From the NCBI GenBank assembly GCA_040758375.1, contig JBFLWE010000010.1, positions 24,415-88,414 on the forward strand: a DNA stretch of 64,000 bases, given 5' to 3'. The position numbers and the translations under genes were made by a program. Shown in pieces: positions 29,064 to 36,383 of this stretch. Below the pieces are notes generated by a model, which saw only the letters and a list, made by a program, of their open reading frames with translations, was not told the DNA's origin and made no database searches. The first letter of the stretch is position 1. Every line of letters begins with the position of its first letter. This DNA is from CAMLIZ01 sp040758375 (lineage in GTDB: Bacteria; Pseudomonadota; Gammaproteobacteria; Burkholderiales; Burkholderiaceae_C).

Positions 29064-29237
29064 AGCAACTGTCGCCCGGCCGCTCCGAAGACAGTTGCTC
29101 GCCCCCTCGGGGGGCGGACGCGGTACTCCGCGGCCGGGGGCCGACATACAAGCAACTGTCGCCCGGCCGCTCCGAAGACAGTTGCTCGCCCCCTCGGGGG
29201 GCGGACGCGGTACTCCGCGGCCGGGGGCCAACATGCA
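29064..29237. repeat. Tandem repeat, two 87-bp units, GC-rich with internal hairpins
   Basis: Units 29064-29150 and 29151-29237 differ at two bases. Each holds an inverted pair GCAACTGTC...GACAGTTGC (arms extending to 11 bp in unit 1: 29063-29073 and 29090-29100), then a palindrome CCCCCTCGGGGGG, and ends in a GGTACTCCGCGGCCGGGGG core. The last 22 nt of that core recur exactly at 40792-40813. 87 is a multiple of three and the minus-strand frames stay open. It fills nearly all of the 247 bp between the lipoprotein signal sequence and the uvrC stop. Confidence 0.9.
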
Positions 29238-29269
29238 AGGGGGCAGCGCCGCAGGCGCTCCGGGGGTGG

Positions 29270-31213
29270 TCAATGAAGGACACGATAAATCTCCTCGGCC
29301 AGCTCGCGGGAGATGCCGTCGACGCTGGCCAGATCATCGACGCTGGCGTTGGTCACGCCGCGCACGCCACCAAAGCGTTGCAGCAGGCGGGCACGCTTCT
29401 TCGGGCCCACGCCGGGAATCTCTTCCAGCCGGCTGCCGCCCGTGCGCACCTTGGCCCGCCGCGCGCGCATGCCGGTGATGGCGAAGCGATGGGCTTCGTC
29501 GCGGATCTGCGCCACCAGCATCAGCGCGGCGGAGTCGTGCCCCAGGTACAGCTTGGGCCGGCCGTCGGCGAACACCAGCTCTTCCAGCCCCACCTTTCTT
29601 CCCTCGCCCTTCTCCACGCCGACGATCAGCGACAGGTCCAGGCCCAGCTCCTCGAACACCTCGCGCGCCATCGCCACCTGGCCCCGGCCGCCGTCGACCA
29701 GCACCACATCGGGCATGCGCGCGCTGCCGGCGGCCACGCCCTCGGCCAGCTTGGCGTAGCGGCGCGTGAGCACCTGCCGCATCGCCGCGTAGTCATCGCC
29801 GCCGGTGATGCCCTCGATGTTGTAGCGGCGGTACTGCGATGACTGCATCTGGTGGTTCTCGAACACCACGCAGGAGGCCTGCGTGGCCTCGCCGGCGGTG
29901 TGGCTGATGTCGAAGCATTCGATGCGGAAGCGGTCCAGGTCTTCGGGCGCGAGGTCCAGCGCCTCCACCAGCGAACGGGTGCGCTCCTTCTGCGAGCCCT
30001 CTTCCGCCAGCAGCCGGGCCAGCGCCAGCTCCGCGCCCTTGCAGGCCATCTCCAGCCAGATGCGCCGCTGCTCGCGCGGCTGGTGCTGCGCGCTCACCTT
30101 CAGCCCGGCCTGCAGCGACAAGGCCTCGATCAGCGCCTTGTCCACCGCATGGCTCAACACCAGCTGCGGCGGCACGGGGCTGTCGATGTAGTGCTGCGCG
30201 ATGAAGGCCTGCAGCACCTGCACCTCGGGCGAGATGTCCGGGTCGCGCTCCTCCACCTGCTCGGCATTGAGCGCGGTGGCTTCTTCCACATGGCTGGGGA
30301 AGTAAGCGCGGTCGCCCAGGTGGCGCCCGCCGCGCACCATGGCCAGGTTCACGCAGGCGCGGCCGCCCTGCACCCGCACCGCGAGGACGTCCACGTCCTT
30401 GTCGCTCGCGCTCAGCGAGCTGGCCTCCACCGACTGCTGGTGCAGCACGCGCGCGAGCGCATGGATCTGGTCGCGCGTGGCCGCGGCCTTCTCGAACTCC
30501 AGCGCTTCGGAGTACGCCATCATCTGCGCCTGCAACGCATCGATCACCTCCTGCTGCTCGCCCAGCAGGAAGCGCTCGGTGTTGGCGACATCGCGCTGGT
30601 AGTCCTGGGCCGAGATCAGGCCCACGCAAGGGCCCGAGCAGCGGCGGATCTGGTACAGCAGGCACGGCCGCGTGCGGTTGTTGAACACGGTGTCTTCGCA
30701 GGTGCGCAGGCGAAACACCTTCTGGATCAGCTGGATCGTTTCCTTCACCGCCCAGGCGCCGGGATAGGGGCCGAAGTAGCGGTGCTTCTTGTCCACCGAG
30801 CCGCGGTAGTAGGCCACGCGCGGAAAGGCCGGGTGCGACACCAGCTTGAGGTACGGATAGCTCTTGTCGTCCCTGAACAGGATGTTGAAGCGCGGGTTCA
30901 GCGTCTTGATCAGGTTGTTTTCCAGCAGCAGCGCCTCGGCCTCGGTGCGCACCACCGTGGTCTCCATGCGCGCGATGCGGCCCACCATGTGCCCGATGCG
31001 CGTGCCGCCATGGTCCTTCTGGAAGTAGCTGGCCACGCGCTTTTTCAGGTTGCGCGCCTTGCCCACGTAGAGCACGCCGCCGCCCGCGTCGTAGTAGCGG
31101 TACACGCCGGGCAGGCTGGGCAGTGCCGCCACCTCGGCCAGCAGGCGCTCGCGCAGGGCCTGGTCGGCCTCTGGCGCGGCCGACGTCTCGGTGGATGAAG
31201 AGGTGTCGCTCAT
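29270..31213 (-). CDS. uvrC: Excinuclease ABC subunit C
   Basis: Makes both incisions in nucleotide-excision repair. ATG at 31213 gives 647 residues. The N-terminal GIY-YIG nuclease (GVYRYYDAGGGVLYVGKARN, about 38-57) is followed by the UVR motif (about residue 225, QMMAYSEALEFEKAAATRDQ), the C-terminal RNase H-like nuclease with DVVLVDGGRGQVAMA, and a tandem helix-hairpin-helix end (EEIPGVGPKKRARLLQRFGG). Slightly longer than the 610-residue E. coli enzyme. Upstream open sequence to 32143 is antisense to earP and not part of the gene. Confidence 0.97.
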   Translation of the reverse strand: MSDTSSSTETSAAPEADQALRERLLAEVAALPSLPGVYRYYDAGGGVLYVGKARNLKKRVASYFQKDHGGTRIGHMVGRIARMETTVVRTEAEALLLENNLIKTLNPRFNILFRDDKSYPYLKLVSHPAFPRVAYYRGSVDKKHRYFGPYPGAWAVKETIQLIQKVFRLRTCEDTVFNNRTRPCLLYQIRRCSGPCVGLISAQDYQRDVANTERFLLGEQQEVIDALQAQMMAYSEALEFEKAAATRDQIHALARVLHQQSVEASSLSASDKDVDVLAVRVQGGRACVNLAMVRGGRHLGDRAYFPSHVEEATALNAEQVEERDPDISPEVQVLQAFIAQHYIDSPVPPQLVLSHAVDKALIEALSLQAGLKVSAQHQPREQRRIWLEMACKGAELALARLLAEEGSQKERTRSLVEALDLAPEDLDRFRIECFDISHTAGEATQASCVVFENHQMQSSQYRRYNIEGITGGDDYAAMRQVLTRRYAKLAEGVAAGSARMPDVVLVDGGRGQVAMAREVFEELGLDLSLIVGVEKGEGRKVGLEELVFADGRPKLYLGHDSAALMLVAQIRDEAHRFAITGMRARRAKVRTGGSRLEEIPGVGPKKRARLLQRFGGVRGVTNASVDDLASVDGISRELAEEIYRVLH

Positions 31214-31253
31214 CGGGATCGAGATTGTCGCGACTTCCATAATCACCGACATG

Positions 31254-31326
31254 GCGCCCCCACGCTCACTTCGTTCGCTTGCCCCCCAGGGGGCGCGTGG
31301 CCTGCCGGAGGCAGCTCGTCGGAGGC
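31254..31326. repeat. Intergenic GC-rich repeat between uvrC and earP
   Basis: The stretch CCCCCACGCTCACTTCGTTC then a palindromic CCCCCCAGGGGGCG and GGCCTGCCGGAGGC is of the type seen dispersed between genes in Comamonadaceae genomes. It lies between two divergent starts (31213 and 31331) and supplies the GGAGG that serves earP. It is a different sequence from the 87-bp unit, but of similar design (C-run/G-run hairpin). Confidence 0.6.
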
Positions 31327-31330
31327 CGTG

Positions 31331-32359
31331 ATGCGCTGGGATCTTTTCTGCCGCGTGATCGACAACTACGGCGACATCGGGGTGTGCTGGCGGCTGGCCG
31401 CCGACCTGGGCCGGCGCGGCCACGCGGTACGGCTGTGGGTGGACGATGCCTCCGCGCTGGCCTGGATGGCGCCCGAGGGCGCAGCCGGGGTGGAGGTGGT
31501 GCCGTGGAGCTCGGAGCCGCCGCCGCTGGTGCCCGGCGACGTGGTGGTCGAAGCCTTCGGCTGCGACCCGCCGCCGGCGTTCGTCCAGCGCATGCAGCAG
31601 CGCCCGCCGGTGTGGATCAATCTCGAGTACCTGAGCGCCGAAGACTACGTGGAGCGCAGCCACGGCCTGCCTTCGCCGCAGCGCAACGGGCTGACCAAGT
31701 GGTTCTTCTACCCGGGCTTCAGTCCGCGCACCGGCGGGCTGCTGCGCGAACCGGGCCTGATAGAAGCGCGCGCGGCCTTCGACCGCAGTGCGTGGTTGCA
31801 GGTGCGCGGGCTCGCGCCGCAGCCCGGCGAGCAGGTGGTGAGCCTGTTCTGCTACGACAACCCTGCACTGCCCGCGCTGCTGCAGACGCTGGCCGCCCGG
31901 CCGACCCTGCTGCTGCTCACCCCCGGCGCCGCGCAGCACCAGGCCCTGCCGCTGCTCGATGCCCAGGGGCGGCTGGGCGCCTTGCGGACAGTGCCCCTGC
32001 CCTGGCTCACCCAGCCGGACTACGACCGACTGCTCTGGAGCTGCGACCTGAACTTCGTGCGCGGGGAAGACTCGTTCGTGCGCGCCCAGTGGGCCGGTGC
32101 GCCGTTCGCCTGGCACATCTACCCGCAGCGCGACCAGGCGCACGCGGCCAAACTCGAAGCGTTCCTCGACCGTTTCGGCGCCGAGGAGCCGGTGCGGGCG
32201 TTATGGCGCGGCTGGAACGGGCTGGGCTTGTGGCCCGACGCCCTGCCCTCGCTTGGCACATGGGCCGCCGCCTGCCAAGCCTGGCGGCAGAATTTGTTGA
32301 CCCAACAAGACCTTACGGCGCAATTGCTGGGCTTCGCCATGGCGAAGCGGCTAAAATAG
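31331..32359 (+). CDS. earP: EF-P arginine 32 rhamnosyltransferase EarP
   Basis: Inverting GT-B glycosyltransferase that moves rhamnose from dTDP-rhamnose to Arg32 of elongation factor P, which makes EF-P active in relieving polyproline stalling. The N-terminus MRWDLFCRVIDNYGDIGVCW carries the conserved Asp pair (residues 11 and 15) of the catalytic site, and the donor-binding C-terminal half contains CDLNFVRGEDSFVRAQWAG. It has 342 residues. The adjacent plus-strand gene is efp, separated by 104 nt; this pairing is diagnostic. ATG at 31331 follows GGAGG closely; GTG one codon earlier is unlikely. Confidence 0.95.
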   Translation: MRWDLFCRVIDNYGDIGVCWRLAADLGRRGHAVRLWVDDASALAWMAPEGAAGVEVVPWSSEPPPLVPGDVVVEAFGCDPPPAFVQRMQQRPPVWINLEYLSAEDYVERSHGLPSPQRNGLTKWFFYPGFSPRTGGLLREPGLIEARAAFDRSAWLQVRGLAPQPGEQVVSLFCYDNPALPALLQTLAARPTLLLLTPGAAQHQALPLLDAQGRLGALRTVPLPWLTQPDYDRLLWSCDLNFVRGEDSFVRAQWAGAPFAWHIYPQRDQAHAAKLEAFLDRFGAEEPVRALWRGWNGLGLWPDALPSLGTWAAACQAWRQNLLTQQDLTAQLLGFAMAKRLK

Positions 32360-32463
32360 CCGGCTTTGCGCATTCGCGCCGGACGAAGCAGAAACCGCCG
32401 GTCGACAGAACGCGCCCTCCCTGGTGATACCGCGTTCTCGAACGCATTTTTTCCCTTATTGCT

Positions 32464-33018
32464 ATGAAACTCGCTCAGGAAATCCGCGCCGGCAACGTGA
32501 TCATGCAGGGCAAGGACCCGATGGTCGTGCTGAAGACCGAATACAGCCGCGGCGGCCGCGGCGCCGCCACCGTGCGCATGAAGATGAAGAACCTGCTCAA
32601 CGGCGCCGGCGCCGAAGTGGTGTTCAAGGCCGACGACAAGATGGACCAGATCATCCTCGACAAGAAGGAGTGCACCTACTCCTACTTCGCCGACCCGATG
32701 TACGTGTTCATGGACAGCGAATACAACCAGTTCGAGGTGGAAGCCGAGAACATGGGCGACGCCATCTACTACCTCGACGACAACATGCCGGTGGAAGTGG
32801 TGTTCTACGACGGCAAGGCGATCTCGGTCGAACTGCCCACCACCGTGGTGCGCCAGATCAACACCGAGCCCGCCGTCAAGGGCGACACCTCCGGCAAGGT
32901 CATGAAGCCCGCCCGCATCGTGGGCACCGGCTTCGAGATCTCGGTGCCGCTGTTCGTGGAAGACGGCGACAAGATCGAGATCGACACCCGCACGCACGAG
33001 TACCGGAAGCGCGTGTAA
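32464..33018 (+). CDS. efp: Elongation factor P (Arg32 type)
   Basis: Binds between the P and E sites and promotes peptide bond formation at proline runs. The 184 residues have three OB-like domains of the family: KOW-like N-domain (about 1-63), central (68-128) and C-terminal (132-184, ending DTRTHEYRKRV). The loop TEYSRGGRGAATVRM puts Arg exactly at residue 32, the site for EarP rhamnosylation rather than EpmA lysylation. earP lies immediately upstream. A terminator follows 73 nt after the stop. Confidence 0.98.
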   Translation: MKLAQEIRAGNVIMQGKDPMVVLKTEYSRGGRGAATVRMKMKNLLNGAGAEVVFKADDKMDQIILDKKECTYSYFADPMYVFMDSEYNQFEVEAENMGDAIYYLDDNMPVEVVFYDGKAISVELPTTVVRQINTEPAVKGDTSGKVMKPARIVGTGFEISVPLFVEDGDKIEIDTRTHEYRKRV

Positions 33019-33055
33019 CGCGTTTGCGGTTCCCGGTGAACGCTTCGCTCCCCCT

Positions 33056-33074
33056 GCCCCCTCCAAGAGGGGGC
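33056..33074. repeat. GC-rich hairpin repeat after efp
   Basis: GCCCCCTC and GAGGGGGC form an 8-bp stem around CAA. Preceded by CGCTCCCCCT, this matches the general form of the dispersed intergenic elements near uvrC/earP. No T run follows, so termination is left to the hairpin at 33091. Confidence 0.5.
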
Positions 33075-33090
33075 TCCCGCATGGATGACG

Positions 33091-33116
33091 AGCCGGCCCT
33101 GGTGCCGGCTTTTTTG
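33091..33116 (+). terminator. Rho-independent terminator after efp
   Basis: Stem AGCCGGC/GCCGGCT with a 6-nt loop followed by six T, ending 8 nt before the mnmC start. mnmC therefore probably needs its own promoter or readthrough. Confidence 0.8.
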
Positions 33117-33123
33117 TTCGCGC

Positions 33124-35052
33124 ATGAAGACCTCGCCCATCCGGCCCGCTGAGATCGAGTTCGGCGACGGCGTGCCGTTCGCGCCGGCCTTCGGCGACGT
33201 GTACCACGCCCGCGCCGGCGCGCTGGCGCAGGCCGAGCATGTGTTCTTGCGCGGCAACGGCCTGCCGCAGCGCTGGGCGGGGCGCGAGCGCTTCGTGGTG
33301 CTGGAAACCGGCTTCGGACTGGGCAACAACTTCCTCGCCACCTGGCACGCGTGGCGGCACGATCCGCAGCGCTGCGAGCGGCTGGTCTTCCTGTCGGTGG
33401 AAAAGCATCCGCCCGAGGCAAGGACGCTGGCGCGCGCGCACGAGGCCTCGCCGCTGCGGGCGCTGGCCGGCCCGCTGGCTGCGGCGTGGCCGCCGCTCAC
33501 GCACAACCTGCACAGCTTGGCCTTCGAGGGCGGCCGCGTGCGGCTGATGCTGGCCTTCGGCGACGTGGCCGACTGGCTGCCCGAACTGGTGGCTGAAGTG
33601 GACGCGTTCTACCTCGACGGCTTCGCGCCGGCGAAGAACCCGCAGATGTGGGAGCGGCGTGTGTTCAAGGCGCTGGCGCGGCTGGCGGCACCGCAGGCGA
33701 CCGCGGCCACCTGGAGCGTGGCGCGGCCGGTGCGCGACGGGCTGGCCGAGGCCGGCTTCGTGGTGCAGCGGGCGCCGGGCTTTGCCGCCAAGGGCGAGAT
33801 GACGGTCGCACGCCACGCGCCGGCCTTCACGCCACGCCGCGCGCCTTCGCGGCTGGCGGCCGCGGCGGGCGGCACGCGCGAGGCGGTGATCGTCGGCGCC
33901 GGCATGGCCGGGGCGTCGATGGCCGCCGCGCTGCAGGCCGAAGGCTTCGCCTGCACGGTGATCGACCGCCAGCCCGGGCCCGCGATGGAAACCTCGGGCA
34001 ACCCCGGCGGCTTGTTCCACGGCGTGGTCACGCCCGAAGACGGCGCGCATGCTCGCTTCAACCGCGCGGCGGCCTTGCGCGCCCACCAGCAGTTCGCACC
34101 CCTGCTCGACCGCGGCATGCTGCCGGGCCGCGCGCAGGGTCTGCTGCGGCTGCAGCCTGACGAAGGCGATGCGGGTGCGATGCGGGCCTTGCTGGCGCGC
34201 CTGGGCCTGCCCGCGCAGTACGCGCAGGCGGTGGCGCCGGCCGAGGCCAGCGCGCTGGCCGGCGTGCCGTTGCGTTCGCCCGCCTGGTTCTACCCAGGCG
34301 GCGGCTGGATCTCCCCCGCCCACTGGGTGCGGCATGCCTTGCAAGGCGCACGCCTCGTGAGCGGGGCCGCGGTGCAGGCGGTGCGCGAAACGCCCGCGGG
34401 ATGGCAAGTGCTCGATGCCGGCGGGCGGGTCATCGCCGCGGCACCCGTGCTGGTGCTGGCCAATGCCGAAGGCGTCTTGCCGCTGGCCGGCGGGCCCGTT
34501 TGGCCGCTGCAACGGGTGCGTGGCCAGGTGACGACGTTCCGCTCCCAGGTGCGGCTGCACTGCCCGCTGGCCGGCTCCGGTTACGCGATCGACCTGCAGG
34601 ACGGCCAGCTGCTGTGCGGCGCCACGCACCAGCCCGACGATCCCACGCCCGGCCTGCGCGAGGAAGACCATCGCGTCAACCTGTCGCGCGTGTCGCAGAT
34701 GCTGGGGCCGGTCGAGCCGCAAGGGCCTTTGTCCGGTCGCGTGGGCTGGCGCCTGGTGTCCAGCGACCGCATGCCGGTGCTCGGGCCGCTGCCGGCGCAG
34801 GACCTGACGGCGGCCCGCCTGGACCAGCCCCGCTTCGTGCCCCGCCGCAAGGGCCTGTACACCTTGACCGCGCTGGGTTCGCGCGGCCTGGCGTGGGCGC
34901 CGCTGGCCGCGCAGACGCTGGCGGCCTGGATCGCCGGCGCGCCCTTGCCGGTGGAATCGAGCCTGCTCGATGCAGTGGACGTGGCGCGCTTCGCCAGCCG
35001 GCAAGCGCGTCAGCGCACCGGCTCGGTCCAGCCGCCGCCGAGCGAGCGGTAG
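33124..35052 (+). CDS. mnmC: Bifunctional tRNA mnm5s2U34 methyltransferase / FAD-dependent demodification enzyme MnmC
   Basis: Performs the last two steps of mnm5s2U34 formation in tRNAs for Lys, Glu, Gln. ATG at 33124 gives 642 residues. The N-terminal methyltransferase half has VLETGFGLGNNFLATW and the FYLDGFAPAKNPQMW motif (residues about 55-180). The C-terminal FAD oxidoreductase half begins EAVIVGAGMAGASMAAALQA (about 252). Both halves are complete. The last 43 bases overlap, in antisense, the 3' end of the outer-membrane factor gene. Confidence 0.95.
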   Translation: MKTSPIRPAEIEFGDGVPFAPAFGDVYHARAGALAQAEHVFLRGNGLPQRWAGRERFVVLETGFGLGNNFLATWHAWRHDPQRCERLVFLSVEKHPPEARTLARAHEASPLRALAGPLAAAWPPLTHNLHSLAFEGGRVRLMLAFGDVADWLPELVAEVDAFYLDGFAPAKNPQMWERRVFKALARLAAPQATAATWSVARPVRDGLAEAGFVVQRAPGFAAKGEMTVARHAPAFTPRRAPSRLAAAAGGTREAVIVGAGMAGASMAAALQAEGFACTVIDRQPGPAMETSGNPGGLFHGVVTPEDGAHARFNRAAALRAHQQFAPLLDRGMLPGRAQGLLRLQPDEGDAGAMRALLARLGLPAQYAQAVAPAEASALAGVPLRSPAWFYPGGGWISPAHWVRHALQGARLVSGAAVQAVRETPAGWQVLDAGGRVIAAAPVLVLANAEGVLPLAGGPVWPLQRVRGQVTTFRSQVRLHCPLAGSGYAIDLQDGQLLCGATHQPDDPTPGLREEDHRVNLSRVSQMLGPVEPQGPLSGRVGWRLVSSDRMPVLGPLPAQDLTAARLDQPRFVPRRKGLYTLTALGSRGLAWAPLAAQTLAAWIAGAPLPVESSLLDAVDVARFASRQARQRTGSVQPPPSER

Positions 35053-36383
35053 ACCGCGATCCGGTTCTGCGTGAGCGCCAGCTGGGTCTGCAGCACCGCC
35101 TGCTGCGCGGCGAACATGGCGCGCTGCGCGTCGAGCACCTCGAGCGAGCTGGCGGCGCCGTGCTCGAAGCGCAGCGCCAGCAGCCGCAGGCGGGCCGCCT
35201 CGGCTTCGGCCTGGGCCTGCTGGGCGCGCAACTGCTCCTGCAAGGTGGCACGGCCGGCCAGCGCATCGGCCACGTCGCGGAACGCCGCCTGGATGCTGCG
35301 CTCGTACTGCGCCAGCGCGATGTCGCGCGCCGCCTCGCTGGCCCGCAGGCTGGCGCGGTTGCGTCCGGCATCGAAGATCGGCATCAGCAGCTGCGGCGCG
35401 AAGCTCCAGGCGGTGCCGTGGAACAGGCCGCTCAGCTCGCTGCTCGCGGTGCCGGCGCTGGCGGTGAGCGTGATGCGCGGCCAGAACGCCGCGCGCGCCG
35501 CGCCGATGTTGGCGTTGGCGGCGAGCAGCTGCGCCTCGGCCTGCCGCACGTCGGGCCGCTGCAACAGCACCTCAGAGGGCAGGCCCGCCGGCACGTCGGC
35601 CAGGGTCTGGGCGCTCCATTCACCCTCGGTGGACGGCTCGTCCACCAGCGGCTGGCCCAGCAGCAGCTCCAGCGCGTTGCGGTCGAGCGCACGCTGCCGG
35701 CGCTGCTGCACGAGGGCCACGCGGGCGGTTTCCACCAGCGACTGCGCCTGGCGCAGCTCCAGCTCCGAGGCCACGCCGTTGTCGAAGCGCAGCTGCACCA
35801 GCCGCGCCGACTCCTCGCGCGTGGCCAGCGTGCGCTCGATCAGGCGGATCAGCGCGTCGTCGGCGCGCAGCGCGTAGTAGAGGTTGGCCACCGAGGCCAC
35901 CAGCGAGATCTGCGTGGCCTTGCGCGCCTGCTCGCTGGCCGCCAGTTGCGCCAGCGCCGCATCCTGCAGCGAGCGCACGCGGCCGAACAGGTCGAGCTCG
36001 TAGGCGGCCACCGCGAAGCCCGCGGTATAGGTGGTGCCGATCTGGCCGCTGGCACCCGGCTGCCGCGTGGCGCCCGCCGCCAGGTTGACGGTGGGCCATC
36101 GGTCGGCGCCGCGGACGCCGGCCTGCGCGCGGGCGGCCTCGATGTTCAACACGGCGATGCGCAGGTCGCGGTTGTGGGCGAGCGCGCGTTCGATGAGCTG
36201 CTGCAGGCGCGCATCGGCAAAGAACTGGCGCCAGTCGCGCTCGGCCGCCGCCGAGCCCGCGGCGTCGGAGGCCAGCGGGAACTGCGCCGCCACCGGCGCC
36301 GGCGGGCGCTCGTGGTGCGGCTGCAGGTTGATGCAGCCGGCCAGGGCCGCGGCGCCGGCCAGGAGGGGCAGGCGTTTCATCAT
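35010..36383 (-). CDS. Outer membrane efflux factor (NodT/OprM-type lipoprotein)
   Basis: TolC-fold channel of a tripartite RND pump. ATG at 36383 gives 457 residues; signal peptide MMKRLPLLAGAAALAGC has a lipobox. Two OEP repeats follow (about 58-245 and 270-450), with family motifs LPSEVLLQRPDVRQAEAQLL and ELDLFGRVRSLQDA. GGAGGGG lies just upstream. The start overlaps the pump stop as ATGA, so the two are translated together. It ends inside the convergent mnmC 3' end. Confidence 0.93.
   Translation of the reverse strand: MMKRLPLLAGAAALAGCINLQPHHERPPAPVAAQFPLASDAAGSAAAERDWRQFFADARLQQLIERALAHNRDLRIAVLNIEAARAQAGVRGADRWPTVNLAAGATRQPGASGQIGTTYTAGFAVAAYELDLFGRVRSLQDAALAQLAASEQARKATQISLVASVANLYYALRADDALIRLIERTLATREESARLVQLRFDNGVASELELRQAQSLVETARVALVQQRRQRALDRNALELLLGQPLVDEPSTEGEWSAQTLADVPAGLPSEVLLQRPDVRQAEAQLLAANANIGAARAAFWPRITLTASAGTASSELSGLFHGTAWSFAPQLLMPIFDAGRNRASLRASEAARDIALAQYERSIQAAFRDVADALAGRATLQEQLRAQQAQAEAEAARLRLLALRFEHGAASSLEVLDAQRAMFAAQQAVLQTQLALTQNRIAVYRSLGGGWTEPVR

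Noticed and set aside
29064..29237. The tandem repeat as a CRISPR array
   Set aside because: Only two directly adjoining units of 87 bp with no unique spacers and no cas genes nearby.
28570..29337. Translation of the small lipoprotein from ATG 29337 through the repeat
   Set aside because: This would run out of frame through the last 68 bases of uvrC and then both repeat units, giving an N-terminus with no signal peptide until residue 100; there is no Shine-Dalgarno.
32331..32348. 18-bp perfect palindrome GCTTCGCCATGGCGAAGC in the last codons of earP
   Set aside because: It encodes ordinary residues (GFAMAKR) and no T run or conserved promoter follows; chance in GC-rich coding DNA cannot be excluded.
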